Shown here piece by piece: positions 1-8,494 of a stretch of DNA of 64,000 nucleotides. The stretch lies in NCBI GenBank assembly GCA_038236905.1, contig JBBRZG010000002.1, positions 1 to 64,000 of the forward strand, read 5' to 3'. The DNA comes from UKL13-2 sp038236905. GTDB taxonomy: Bacteria; Pseudomonadota; Gammaproteobacteria; Burkholderiales; Usitatibacteraceae. Numbering within the stretch: position 1 is the first letter of the stretch; each line of letters starts with the position of its first letter. Made by a program: the position numbers and the translations under genes. The notes under the pieces are model-generated. The model made no database searches. It had not been told where the DNA came from and worked only from the letters and a program-made list of their open reading frames with translations.

Positions 1-144
1 CATATGGCCTATGGTGTCCCACGCCCAGCAATTTTTATCGTCAGCCCGGCTGGCATGATGATGGCCAAATTGGCGGTGGAGGGCTATCGCGACCGCCCGA
101 AAAATGAGGCAATTCTGGAGGCGATAGATAAGCTTGCAAAATAA
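1..144 (+). CDS. Peroxiredoxin/redoxin-like protein, C-terminal fragment
   Basis: Only the last 47 codons are in the window; the reading frame is open from base 1 and stops with TAA at 142-144. The segment YGVPRPAIFIVSPAG followed by EGYRDRP resembles the C-terminal part of AhpC/TSA redoxin-fold proteins, where a cis-proline strand (VPRPAIF-like) is followed by a hydrophobic strand and a terminal helix. The catalytic cysteines would lie upstream, outside the window, so activity cannot be judged. A thiol peroxidase or thioredoxin-like role is inferred from this short match only. Confidence 0.5.
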   Translation, partial: HMAYGVPRPAIFIVSPAGMMMAKLAVEGYRDRPKNEAILEAIDKLAK

Positions 145-269
145 TTGAAGAAGCGCTGCGCAGGCTAGGGCTCTTTACTCTATTTATCGCTTAAGATTTC
201 TCGTCAGTGAGCCGGCAAAAAACGGCCCGCTGAATTTTGTCTTTAAGTCGAACAACTTCATTTCACAAC

Positions 270-836
270 ATGAATACTCGATCGTTCACGTTTTCCGCCG
301 CCCGCAAGGGTGAAAAGGGTGAATGGACCGTCCGCTCGCAGCGCACTGTTTGTGGCCAGCCGCTAGATACCCCCGCCGCAATAAGCGTGCTTCCCGGCTT
401 TGAAGTCGCGCCAGGTTCGATTTGGGCGCTCAGAGGCATGGTGAGCAACGTCCGCTATGTCGAGCAAATGGAGCACGTCGCATTGTCGGCAAAGCAAGCA
501 GGGCTTGGTCGTGCAAACGCGACGTTCGCGGCGCTGATCCCGATTCGTAAGTCGCAAGCGTGGTGGCAGATCACCCAGGATGAGCGTCGCAAAATCTTTG
601 AAGAACAATCAAAGCACATCGCAATCGGCATGCGATACCTTCCTCCCATCGCCCGCAAATTGCATCACTGCCGAGACATCTCCGAAACCGAGCCTTTCGA
701 TTTTCTCACTTGGTTTGAATACGCGCCTGAGCAAGAGTCGCAATTCGATAAAATGCTGGTCGAGCTGCGCGGGTCCCCCGAGTGGAAGTACATTGAGCAT
801 GAAGTTGATATACGCTTGGTTAGGAATACAGCTTAA
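270..836 (+). CDS. Chlorite dismutase family haem protein (short type)
   Basis: The protein is 188 residues from ATG 270, the length of the short dimeric chlorite dismutases; an in-frame TTG at 237 is an alternative start and neither has a good ribosome site. The segments AALIPIRKSQAWW, HIAIGMRYLPPIARKLHH and PFDFLTWFEYAPE match the family's ferredoxin-like fold. His116 (in HIAIG) is the likely proximal haem ligand. Arg129 lies 13 residues later, the spacing I recall for the proximal His and catalytic distal Arg of true chlorite dismutases (His114/Arg127 in the Nitrobacter enzyme, from memory). The protein could detoxify chlorite or act as a general haem peroxidase-like enzyme. It is transcribed alone. 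Family membership is fairly sure; substrate is inference. Confidence 0.75.
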   Translation: MNTRSFTFSAARKGEKGEWTVRSQRTVCGQPLDTPAAISVLPGFEVAPGSIWALRGMVSNVRYVEQMEHVALSAKQAGLGRANATFAALIPIRKSQAWWQITQDERRKIFEEQSKHIAIGMRYLPPIARKLHHCRDISETEPFDFLTWFEYAPEQESQFDKMLVELRGSPEWKYIEHEVDIRLVRNTA

Positions 837-948
837 TTTTTAACAAAGCCGATGGACACGCTAAATCAAATCCATTTTGAGTCTACGCGATTCGCGAAGT
901 GCAACTGTTTAGCGCTGATGCGAAATCGTAAGCATCGCCATTTAGACC

Positions 949-1323
949 ATGTTCACGCTCGGCAGTGAATACACTCGCGCCGAAATCCACGCGCAGCTGG
1001 GTGGCAGCAGAGTCACGTGTTTGCCCACCCGCAATGGTGTCATCGTCGCTGGCTGCTTTAACAAAAAATTTAGTCCCCAGGCGCCAGACATCGTTTTATG
1101 CGGTCAAGGCGCGCGCAGTAGCCTGGTCAGCGAGCTATTCTCGCGACAGCGCGACGCGGTCCCAGTTTTCATCAAGGCGGCGTCAAACCGGTGGCAGTAC
1201 CACGGGCGATTCGTCGTTTCGCAATCCTTACAGTCCGGTCCCCAATTTTTGGACGCGATCATCGGCTCTGGTCGTACGGTCGCCAGCGTTTCGTATGTTG
1301 TGATGCTTAAAAAAGTCGAGTAG
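949..1323 (+). CDS. Small SRA/DUF-like conserved protein
   Basis: This is a 124-residue soluble protein. It opens with GSEYTRAEIHAQLGG, continues through CLPTRNGVIVAGCF and ends the conserved part with VPVFIKAASNRWQYHGRF. This pattern resembles small stand-alone proteins related to the modified-base/SRA-like modules found near McrA-type HNH nucleases. I recall such modules but cannot verify the family here. No nuclease gene is adjacent. No Shine-Dalgarno sequence is evident before ATG 949. A DNA-modification-reading role is speculative; conserved hypothetical is the safe label. Confidence 0.5.
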   Translation: MFTLGSEYTRAEIHAQLGGSRVTCLPTRNGVIVAGCFNKKFSPQAPDIVLCGQGARSSLVSELFSRQRDAVPVFIKAASNRWQYHGRFVVSQSLQSGPQFLDAIIGSGRTVASVSYVVMLKKVE

Positions 1324-1527
1324 AAAATTTTGATAGCCGCGCTCAAACCCCAAGCGTGGAAGCGCCGGTTAGACCTAAATTGCCTGAAAATGCCCGCCAG
1401 ACGGGGGGTTTCATTAACTGGTGATCTGCATTTGCCGGAGGCAGACAAATACGTTGATATTTTTTTAGGGTGATGCTGTCCCTCGCCTGGCTTAGAATTA
1501 GAAACATAGTCACTTGGAAAAGATGCC

Positions 1528-2652
1528 ATGAAATTTCTCATATCCGTACTCGCAACCCGACTGCCCGCCGCCGTACTCATCTTTACAATCTTCAGCGCTG
1601 TCCCCGTAAATGCGCAGCAACCCGTTGCTAAAGATGGCGATTTTATTTTGCGGGATTTCAAATTCAAATCTGGCGAGGTGATGGCGTCACTGAACATTCA
1701 TTACACCTCGCTCGGCAAGCCCACGCGGGACGCGAACGGGCGGGTGACCAATGCAGTGCTGCTGTTGCATGGCACGGGCGGCTCGGGCAAAAGCTTGATG
1801 CGTCCGATCTTTACCGATGTGCTATTCGGGCCGGGCCAGCCGTTGGATGCCGAGCGCTATTTCATCGTGCTGCCCGACGGCATTGGACACGGACAATCGA
1901 GCAAACCGAGTGATGGGCTGCGCGCAAAATTTCCGCAATACGATTACGACGATATGGTGCTCGCGCAAAAGCGTTTACTGGAGGAGGGTCTCGGCGTGAA
2001 TCATTTGCGGCTGATCCTTGGTACTTCGATGGGTTGCATGCATGCGTTTGTGTGGGGTGAATCGTCGCCCGAATTCATGGACGCGCTTATGCCGCTAGCC
2101 TGTCTGCCGGTGCCCATCGCCGGTCGTAACCGTATCTGGCGCAAGATGCTGATTGACGCGATTCGCAATGATCCCGAATGGTTGGGCGGCGACTACGTGA
2201 AGCAGCCGCGCATGGGGCTGACGGTTGCGGCCGATATGCTTGTTCTGGCAGGCGGTGCGCCAATCCAGATGCAAAAGAATTACCCGACGCGCGATGCGAG
2301 CGACGCATTTGTTGGCGAAGCCGTCGCCCGCAACATGGCCGATATTGACGCGAATGATTTGCTTTATGCCGTCAGCGCCTCGCGTAACTATGATCCGTCC
2401 CCCAAACTCGAATCGATCCGCGTGCCGGTGATGTACATCAATTCAGCGGATGACTTTATCAACCCGCCCGAGCTCGGCATCGCCGAACGCGAGGTGAAGC
2501 GCATCAAGCAGGGGCGCTTTGTGTTGTTGCCCGCGACCGAGCAAACTTTCGGCCACGGGACACATACGCGGGCCGCGGTTTGGCAGGATTATTTGAAGGA
2601 ATTGCTGGAGAAATCGGCGCAAAAAATTCAAACGTCAGTCGGGGCCAAGTAG
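1528..2652 (+). CDS. Secreted alpha/beta hydrolase, MetX-like
   Basis: The 374-residue protein has an N-terminal signal peptide (about residues 1-30, ending VNAQQ) and an alpha/beta-hydrolase fold. LLLHGTGGSG is the oxyanion-hole strand. GTSMGCMHAF carries the nucleophilic serine elbow. The later YINSADDFINP and FGHGTH segments supply the Asp and His of the triad. Layout and length resemble the homoserine O-acetyltransferase (MetX) branch, but a periplasmic location makes methionine synthesis unlikely. An esterase or acyltransferase on an exported substrate is more plausible. The gene stands alone between unrelated neighbours. GGAAAAG about seven bases before ATG 1528 may serve as ribosome site. 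Confidence 0.82.
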   Translation: MKFLISVLATRLPAAVLIFTIFSAVPVNAQQPVAKDGDFILRDFKFKSGEVMASLNIHYTSLGKPTRDANGRVTNAVLLLHGTGGSGKSLMRPIFTDVLFGPGQPLDAERYFIVLPDGIGHGQSSKPSDGLRAKFPQYDYDDMVLAQKRLLEEGLGVNHLRLILGTSMGCMHAFVWGESSPEFMDALMPLACLPVPIAGRNRIWRKMLIDAIRNDPEWLGGDYVKQPRMGLTVAADMLVLAGGAPIQMQKNYPTRDASDAFVGEAVARNMADIDANDLLYAVSASRNYDPSPKLESIRVPVMYINSADDFINPPELGIAEREVKRIKQGRFVLLPATEQTFGHGTHTRAAVWQDYLKELLEKSAQKIQTSVGAK

Positions 2653-3007
2653 ACGCGATTCTCCCATTCGACGCTGTACGTCGCATCGCATTATGTCTCG
2701 ACGGACATTGCTAGTGAGCGGTACGTCGCCCGTTTATTTGGCCAAACGATAGAACTTTGTTACGTTGTTTAAGCAGCCGTATGTTTGCCGAATATTGCTT
2801 AAATTTACTAAATGAAGTTCGATGGATAAACAGTGCCTAATCTATTCGCTTGTTAGTACTAACAAAGCAGCAAATGGAGCACATTTTTTGGCTGCTTTTC
2901 GCTCGACGCCGATGATCGGGCTAGACGCAGCGCTAGGAGTCAAGGCCAAGCCTTGAGGCCAATCTTTCAGGCAAAACCGCTTGCCTACCCCCTAGTCTCA
3001 CGCGCCG
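2653..3007. other. Intergenic region, convergent hydrolase and gpsA
   Basis: This 355-base stretch separates the ends of two convergent genes. The only structure I see is a short perfect hairpin at 2940-2956 (7-bp stem, 3-base loop) without a following T-run on either strand, so it is not a convincing terminator. No open frame with a credible start was found. Confidence 0.5.
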
Positions 3008-4003
3008 TTATTCGGCTTTCGTCTCCCGCGACAGCAGCAACTTAACAATTTGCCGCGGATCGGCGCGAGCAAACATCAACGCGCAGACAGCTTCGGTGAT
3101 GGGCATACTCACGTCATAAACCTTGGCCAGTTTAAGTGCCACCGCGGCGGAGTTGACGCCTTCGGCGACATGACCTAATTCGGCCAAAATTTCGTCCAAT
3201 GATTTACCGTTGCCAGCGGCCAATGCCACGCCGACACTGCGGTTGCGCGAGAGATTGCCGGTGGCCGTCAAAATTAAATCGCCGAGCCCCGTTAGGCCCA
3301 TAAAGGTTTCGGCTTTGCCGCCCATCGCCACGCCCAGCCTCACCATTTCAGCCAAGCCGCGGGTGATGATCGCGGCACGGGCGTTCATGCCGAGGCCCAG
3401 GCCATCACATAAACCTGCGGCGATCGCCATGACGTTTTTGAGCGCACCGCCGAGCTCCACGCCGACTAAATCGGCATTCGAATAGACCCGCAATTTGTCG
3501 CTGTTCAATTGGTTTGCCATGTTCTGCGCAAAGCCGAAATCGTTACAGGCCAGCGTGAGTGCGGTAGGGAGCCCTTGCGCGACTTCGAGCGCGAAGCTCG
3601 GACCGGAAATTGCGCCGTAGTTCGCGCTGTTGCCGATAATTTCACCGACCGTTTCATGCGGCAGTTTTACGGTTTCTCGGTCAAAACCTTTACAAGCCCA
3701 GATAATCGGCAGAGCTGGGTTTGACCTGTGGACGAGCGTCGCGGTGTCGCGAAGTCCTGCGGTGGAGGTGGCAATTAAGGCTATATCTGCGTTGCATAAC
3801 GCTGTCGCGAAATCAGCTTCAATCTCGATTGACGTGGGTAGCGAAATTCCGGGCAGATAACGCGAATTGTCACGGCTCGCGGCCAAGGCCGCGATTTGTG
3901 CCGCATCACGGCTCCAGAGTGTGATGTGATGTTTACTGGAAAACGCGATGGCGAGTGCGGTGCCCCATGCGCCTGCGCCGAGCACGGCGATTCTTAATGC
4001 CAT
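3008..4003 (-). CDS. gpsA: NAD(P)-dependent glycerol-3-phosphate dehydrogenase
   Basis: GpsA reduces dihydroxyacetone phosphate to sn-glycerol 3-phosphate, the backbone precursor of membrane phospholipids. The 331-residue protein has the dinucleotide-binding GAGAWGTALA at residues 9-18. WACKG (Lys105), the AISGPSFALEVAQG segment and GGALKNVMAIAAG (Lys189) carry the catalytic and substrate-binding lysines. Length is normal for the family. It starts two bases after the stop codon of the SH3-domain gene and is the last gene of a secB-type operon transcribed leftward, an arrangement common in betaproteobacteria. Confidence 0.97.
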   Translation of the reverse strand: MALRIAVLGAGAWGTALAIAFSSKHHITLWSRDAAQIAALAASRDNSRYLPGISLPTSIEIEADFATALCNADIALIATSTAGLRDTATLVHRSNPALPIIWACKGFDRETVKLPHETVGEIIGNSANYGAISGPSFALEVAQGLPTALTLACNDFGFAQNMANQLNSDKLRVYSNADLVGVELGGALKNVMAIAAGLCDGLGLGMNARAAIITRGLAEMVRLGVAMGGKAETFMGLTGLGDLILTATGNLSRNRSVGVALAAGNGKSLDEILAELGHVAEGVNSAAVALKLAKVYDVSMPITEAVCALMFARADPRQIVKLLLSRETKAE

Positions 4004-4005
4004 TG

Positions 4006-4521
4006 CTAGTCACCCCAAACTTGGGATTTACTCACGTAGCCGGTTTGCCCGTCGCGGTGTCGTACCGGCAGCCAGCCATTGACGGCCGGCCCGGTGGCTT
4101 CCATCACCACCAGCCGAGCCGCTTCAAAAGCAATCGCGGCATTCGGGTTTGGCATTAAGCGAATTTCCGCGCTGGGCACGGATACCTGCACCGTGCGATT
4201 AGTGCCTAGCGAAATACTTTCAACCCAGCCCACGGTATTTTCCGCGTCGCGAATTTTTATCCATTTGTCGAGTTTGACTAATATCTCAACCGGATGCTGT
4301 CGCGACAGAATAAATGTCTTCTGCGCTTTCGCTGAAGGCGCATCGTAAATAACGGCGGGCTTATCACCAATGGCTGCGAAGAGCACGCTGGTAGTGGGGG
4401 TCATTGCAGGCAGCGTTGTTGCGGCAACGGGAGACGGCGCTTGCGCATGGACTACGTTAAGCGAAATTGAAAAACAAAACGCCGCACACAGAGTGGCGGC
4501 GTTTGTCGAGGTTGCGTTCAT
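4006..4521 (-). CDS. Periplasmic SH3-domain protein
   Basis: A signal peptide (Met at 4521; MNATSTN through VVHA) precedes a region with two bacterial SH3-like repeats: IYDAPSAKAQKTFILSR, ending VGWVES, then IRLMPNPNAAIAFE, ending TGYVSKSQVWG. Such domains usually bind peptidoglycan or peptides in the periplasm. An upstream ATG at 4557 directly abuts the secB stop codon and would add 12 residues; I prefer 4521 because it gives a cleaner signal peptide. The gene sits between secB and gpsA, probably co-transcribed. Specific function is unknown. Confidence 0.8.
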   Translation of the reverse strand: MNATSTNAATLCAAFCFSISLNVVHAQAPSPVAATTLPAMTPTTSVLFAAIGDKPAVIYDAPSAKAQKTFILSRQHPVEILVKLDKWIKIRDAENTVGWVESISLGTNRTVQVSVPSAEIRLMPNPNAAIAFEAARLVVMEATGPAVNGWLPVRHRDGQTGYVSKSQVWGD

Positions 4522-4557
4522 AAATGGCGCGTGCAGTTTTAGGTGCGTCTTGTGCAT

Positions 4558-5055
4558 TTAGTGCGTTAGCACCGGTGCCGGAGCCGCCGACTGCTCTGCT
4601 TCTTGAGCCTTTTGTGCCTGGAAAAGCGCTTCAAAGTTGACGGGGTTCAATAGCACTGGCGGGAAACCAGCGCGCACGATGGCGTCCGAGATAGTCTCGC
4701 GTGCATAAGGATACAAAATATTCGGGTTGCCAATGGCCAGAATCGGCTCCAAGTCCTGGTTGGGGACGTTGCGAATCGCGAAAATACCAGCCTGGCAGCA
4801 TTCCACCAAGAACATTGTTTTTTCGCCGACTTTGGCCGTGACGGTGAGCGTTAATTCGGTTTGATAAATACCGTCATCTACACTTTTCGAGACATGATGA
4901 AGTTGCACGTCAACGTTTGGTGACTCGCGTTCCAGAAAAATTTGCGGCGCGTTCGGCACTTCCAATGAAAGATCTTTAACGTAAATCTTTTCGATGGAAT
5001 AAACCGGTTGGTTGTCGGTGGCGGCGGGAGTCGCGGATAGCGTTGCGTCGGTCAT
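4558..5055 (-). CDS. secB: Protein-export chaperone SecB
   Basis: SecB is a tetrameric cytosolic chaperone that keeps precursors unfolded and hands them to SecA. The frame VYSIEKIYVKDLSLEVPNAP, the LTVTAKV strand, CCQAGIF and the C-terminal NILYPYARE...FPPVLLNPVNFEALF are hallmark SecB segments. The start at 5055 is chosen because AAGGA lies seven bases upstream; an in-frame ATG eight codons earlier lacks such a site. Length (165 residues) is normal. It follows grxC by about 60 bases in the same direction. Confidence 0.97.
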   Translation of the reverse strand: MTDATLSATPAATDNQPVYSIEKIYVKDLSLEVPNAPQIFLERESPNVDVQLHHVSKSVDDGIYQTELTLTVTAKVGEKTMFLVECCQAGIFAIRNVPNQDLEPILAIGNPNILYPYARETISDAIVRAGFPPVLLNPVNFEALFQAQKAQEAEQSAAPAPVLTH

Positions 5056-5115
5056 GCTGTTTCCTTGGGTTAGTTGCAATTATTAAATGAATAAATCTTT
5101 AGGCTGATGGCAGTA

Positions 5116-5373
5116 TCACGCGGCGAGCAGAGGCACCAGTCCGCCGGCTTTATCGAGCGCAGAGAGCTCATCAAAGCCGCCCACGTGTCGATCACCAATA
5201 TAAATCTGCGGCACAGTGCGACGCTGTGTTTTTTCCATCATCTCGTCGCGTTTTGCGGGATCAAGATCGATACGAATTTTATCGATCTCGGTGACGCCTT
5301 TGGATTTCAGCAGGCGCTCGGCCATTTGGCAGTAAGGGCAAACACCGGTGGAATACATGGTAATTTTAGGCAT
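5116..5373 (-). CDS. grxC: Glutaredoxin 3
   Basis: An 85-residue glutaredoxin with the dithiol active site CPYC (in STGVCPYCQMAERLL, residues 8-22), the cis-Pro motif TVPQIYIG and the C-terminal GGFDEL glutathione-binding segment. It reduces disulfides and glutathione mixed disulfides in the cytosol. It lies 11 bases after the rhodanese-like gene and before secB, an operon order typical of betaproteobacteria. Confidence 0.96.
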   Translation of the reverse strand: MPKITMYSTGVCPYCQMAERLLKSKGVTEIDKIRIDLDPAKRDEMMEKTQRRTVPQIYIGDRHVGGFDELSALDKAGGLVPLLAA

Positions 5374-5384
5374 GATGATGCGGC

Positions 5385-5798
5385 TTATCTTTCGGTCGGT
5401 AAACTGGCGGACTGCCAGGCGCTGAATCCGCCCTGCAATTGATAAACCTCGGTAAACCCCAGCGCTTTTAAAGCGCGGGCGGCGGCACCCGCTTTATTAG
5501 TATTGCCGCTGGTCACGATCACCGGTTTGTCTTTGAATTTCGCAATTTCGTCGACACGTTTGTCGATTTCGGAGAATGGAATATTTTTCGATTTTGGAAT
5601 TCGTCCACCGTTGAATTCACCGCCGTCGCGAATATCGAGCACCAGCGCATTGCCGGTGTTCATCAGGCGGGTGGCTTCCAACGTGCCGATTTCTTTCGTG
5701 TTGTTCATAAGCTTGGCGATACTCGGCCAAACGAGCATTGCACCGCTAGCCACGAACAGGGCGGCCATCATAATATTTTGTGTCAAAAATTCAGTCAT
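5385..5798 (-). CDS. Membrane-anchored rhodanese-like protein lacking the catalytic Cys
   Basis: The protein has 137 residues. An N-terminal hydrophobic segment (about residues 8-27) anchors a rhodanese domain recognised by ALVLDIRDGGEFNGGRIPKSKNIP and by the C-terminal helix with LGFTEVYQLQGGFSAWQ. The active-site loop reads VIVTSGNTNKAG where an active enzyme would have Cys at the start of the loop, so sulfurtransferase activity is not expected. Such inactive domains can bind partners or act as regulatory modules. It is first in the leftward grxC-secB-gpsA operon and divergent from gpmA. Confidence 0.9.
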   Translation of the reverse strand: MTEFLTQNIMMAALFVASGAMLVWPSIAKLMNNTKEIGTLEATRLMNTGNALVLDIRDGGEFNGGRIPKSKNIPFSEIDKRVDEIAKFKDKPVIVTSGNTNKAGAAARALKALGFTEVYQLQGGFSAWQSASLPTER

Positions 5799-6180
5799 GT
5801 TTTTTCAAATGGGTGAAATGCAGGAAGGTGTAATTCTCGGGCATGCCGGCCAATTTTTGGCCCATCTCTGCCTAGGTATTTGTTGGATGCGCCGGTCGGC
5901 AGTTTAAGCAAGACCACGAAAACCTGATATTTTACCGAGAAACTGACTGCATTGCCCCAACTTTCATGATTCAACCAGAAGTGTTGTGTTGCTGTCACTT
6001 TGTTTTACATGACGTTAGTGACAAATGCGGCTAAATTGAAGCAATCTCAAGAGCCTCCTGTGCATAAAGGACGCGGTTCGGGAGTCTGGGTTTTTTGCCT
6101 TTCACTATGCTAGGTTGCGCTTGGTGTTCTCGCGTTTGCCTGTGTTTTCCAATCCAACATTTTTTTTGACCGACAAGAAC
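5799..6180. other. Divergent intergenic region between rhodanese-like gene and gpmA
   Basis: These 382 bases must contain promoters for both the leftward secB-type operon and the rightward gpmA operon. I see AT-rich patches (for example TATGCT at 6106-6111 facing gpmA and TAAAAT facing left near 5933) but no convincing -35 partners, so no promoter is called. An in-frame ATG upstream of gpmA at 6115 adds 22 residues unlike the family and is not used. Confidence 0.4.
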
Positions 6181-6954
6181 ATGAAAAAACTGGTTTTGAT
6201 GCGCCATGGCGAGAGCGCCTGGAATTTAGAAAATCGATTCACCGGTTGGACGGACGTCGACTTAACAGAACGTGGTGTCGCCGAAGCTCAGCGTGCTGGC
6301 AATTTGATGAAAGCCGAAGGGCTCGATTTTGATTTGGCGTACACCTCGCTGCTGACCCGCGCGATTCGCACCTTGTGGTTTGCGCAGGAAGCCCTTGACC
6401 GTCGCTGGATCCCGGTCATCAAGCATTGGCGATTAAATGAGCGCCACTATGGTGCTCTGCAGGGCTTGAATAAAGCCGAAACAGCCGCGAAATTTGGCCC
6501 TGAACAGGTGCTGCTGTGGCGCCGGTCGTACGATACGCCGCCACCTGCACTGTCGGCGGACGATCCTCGTTATGAGGCCAAGGATATTCGCTACGCTTCA
6601 TTGCTGCCGGAAGAAATCCCGTTCACGGAGTGTTTGAGGGACACGGTAGCGCGCGTTGTGCCCTATTGGCAGCTCGAAATTGCGCCTCAAATTCATGCGG
6701 GCAAACGCGTCATCATCGCGGCGCACGGCAATTCGCTGCGCGCGTTGATCAAACACTTGGATCATGTTTCAGACTCGGAGATCGTTAACCTCAACATTCC
6801 CACTGCGGTGCCACTGGTGTATGAGTTGAGCGACGATTTAAAACCGATTCGACATTACTATCTGGGGAGTCAGACTGAAATCGCGAGCGCGGCAGCGGCC
6901 GTGGCAACACAGGCGGGAACGCAAAACTCAGATGCAGCTGCAAAAATCAGCTGA
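6181..6954 (+). CDS. gpmA: 2,3-bisphosphoglycerate-dependent phosphoglycerate mutase
   Basis: GpmA interconverts 3- and 2-phosphoglycerate in glycolysis and gluconeogenesis. The start at 6181 gives the canonical N-terminus KKLVLMRHGESAWN with the phosphorylated histidine in RHG; TGWTDVDLTERG, RHYGALQGLNK and the second catalytic His in AAHGNSLRAL are all present. The core matches the usual length (about 230-250 residues). It is followed by an extra Ala-rich tail of about 20 residues (ASAAAAVATQAG) that is probably dispensable. It heads a rightward run with the EnvC-like and CtpA genes. Confidence 0.97.
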   Translation: MKKLVLMRHGESAWNLENRFTGWTDVDLTERGVAEAQRAGNLMKAEGLDFDLAYTSLLTRAIRTLWFAQEALDRRWIPVIKHWRLNERHYGALQGLNKAETAAKFGPEQVLLWRRSYDTPPPALSADDPRYEAKDIRYASLLPEEIPFTECLRDTVARVVPYWQLEIAPQIHAGKRVIIAAHGNSLRALIKHLDHVSDSEIVNLNIPTAVPLVYELSDDLKPIRHYYLGSQTEIASAAAAVATQAGTQNSDAAAKIS

Positions 6955-6993
6955 AGAAAATAGTGCAATAGTGCCAAAACCGGGTTTGTTTTA

Positions 6994-8391
6994 GTGTTAG
7001 CAAAACGATTAATTGCCTTTGGGATAATCGCTCTTGAGACCGCGTGGATGCTGGGGTTTTCGGCATCTGCAGAGGCTCAGAAAACGTCGGCTGATGCCGA
7101 AAAAAAGCGCCTCGAAGAATTGCGCGGGCGAATCGAGCAACTACAACGCAATGTTGCCAAAAGCGAAGAATCGCGCGCCGAAGCGGCTGATGCGCTGAAA
7201 ACCTCGGAAAAAGCGATTAGCGAAGTCAATCGTAGCCTAACCGAGCTTAATGCCCAGCAAAACAGCATTGGTCTGGCGCTCACCGAGACCCAGAAAGCCA
7301 TTGATGCCGCTCGGGCAGATGTGGCAAAACAGCAAATGTTGCTTGATCGCGTCATCCGCCATCAATACATGCATGGCAGCGCAGATGCGTTGCGGCTGAT
7401 GCTTAATGGGCAGGACGTGGCCGCGGTTGAGCGCGAGTTACAGTATTTTGGCTATATCTCCAAATCGCGTGCGCTGCTTATCGCCAGACTGAAACAAACG
7501 CTCACAAAATTGGCAGAACTAGAAACCGGTGCGCGCGTCAAAAAGGACGAACTGGCGGCAAACGCGATTGAACAGCAGAAAGCACGTGCAGCCATTGATG
7601 AAGAGCGGATGGCGAGGCAGAAGCTGTTGAACCGGATTGCGGGCGACATCAGCAAAGGGCGCAATGAGATTGGTCGTTTAAAACGGGATGAAGATCGACT
7701 CAGTAAATTGGTCGATCAGATCACGAAAGAGTTAATCAGGACGGCAGCGCGGCGTGCCGAGCAATTGAAAGAGCAAAAGCGACAACAGGAAAAAATCCGG
7801 GAAAAAGAGAAAGAGCTCGAGAAAGAGCGCGTTGCTAAAGGACTGGTGCCCAACATCCGTAAGCCGGAGGTGCGCGTAGATTCTACGTCGCCCAATTCGT
7901 CGCCGAATAAGGCACCGCCAACATCGTCGAGCGCGCCAGTGACGCCAGTTGGAAGCGTAGTCGAAAGTGTGGCCGATGCGGGTTTTGTAGGAAGGGCATT
8001 TGAGAGCTTGAGAGGAAAACTGAAATTACCAGCGCGGGGTGAACTTGCAGGTCGTTTTGGTACTCCAAGAGAAGACGGTGGGGTGACTTGGAAAGGCGTG
8101 TTCATTAAAGCTGAGTCCGGGCAGGCAGTGAGAGCAGTGGCGGACGGGCGGGTTGTGTTTGCAGATTGGTTACGCGGATTTGGCAACTTATTGATTCTAG
8201 ACCACGGAAATGGCTACATGAGTTTGTACGGTAACAATGAAAGTTTACTGAAGTCGGTTGGTGAAAATACGCAGTCAGGTGAGAATATCGCGTCGGTCGG
8301 ATCGACAGGTGGCGCGTTAGAATCAGGTGTATATTTTGAATTACGTCATGAAGGAAAGCCGTTCGACCCGATGAAATGGATTGGTCGATAA
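6994..8391 (+). CDS. envC: EnvC-type murein hydrolase activator (degenerate M23 domain)
   Basis: A GTG start gives a signal peptide (residues 1-28). It is followed by long coiled coils rich in Glu, Lys, Arg and Ala (residues 30-285), a Ser/Pro linker and a C-terminal LytM/M23 domain (about 345-465). The zinc ligands of active M23 peptidases are missing: the GxHxGxD position reads GVFIKAESG and the HxH position reads VYFELRH. This is the pattern of EnvC, which activates septal amidases instead of cutting peptidoglycan itself. Position between gpmA and ctpA is conserved in betaproteobacteria. The daughter-cell separation role follows from the family. Confidence 0.9.
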   Translation: MLAKRLIAFGIIALETAWMLGFSASAEAQKTSADAEKKRLEELRGRIEQLQRNVAKSEESRAEAADALKTSEKAISEVNRSLTELNAQQNSIGLALTETQKAIDAARADVAKQQMLLDRVIRHQYMHGSADALRLMLNGQDVAAVERELQYFGYISKSRALLIARLKQTLTKLAELETGARVKKDELAANAIEQQKARAAIDEERMARQKLLNRIAGDISKGRNEIGRLKRDEDRLSKLVDQITKELIRTAARRAEQLKEQKRQQEKIREKEKELEKERVAKGLVPNIRKPEVRVDSTSPNSSPNKAPPTSSSAPVTPVGSVVESVADAGFVGRAFESLRGKLKLPARGELAGRFGTPREDGGVTWKGVFIKAESGQAVRAVADGRVVFADWLRGFGNLLILDHGNGYMSLYGNNESLLKSVGENTQSGENIASVGSTGGALESGVYFELRHEGKPFDPMKWIGR

Positions 8392-8494
8392 ATGGCTGGT
8401 TAAAGGCAGGGTGGCTAGGTGTGTCGCCACAAAAATCCCAGCGATATACAAGTTTCCAGTTGAACCATGAGAGCAACAACTCTAAGGTATTAAA

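Noticed and set aside
1104..1697. A 197-codon minus-strand frame
   Set aside because: It overlaps the SRA-like gene and the signal peptide of the hydrolase in antisense; composition not protein-like.
2940..2956. Intrinsic terminator between hydrolase and gpsA
   Set aside because: The 7-bp hairpin is perfect but no T-run follows on either strand.
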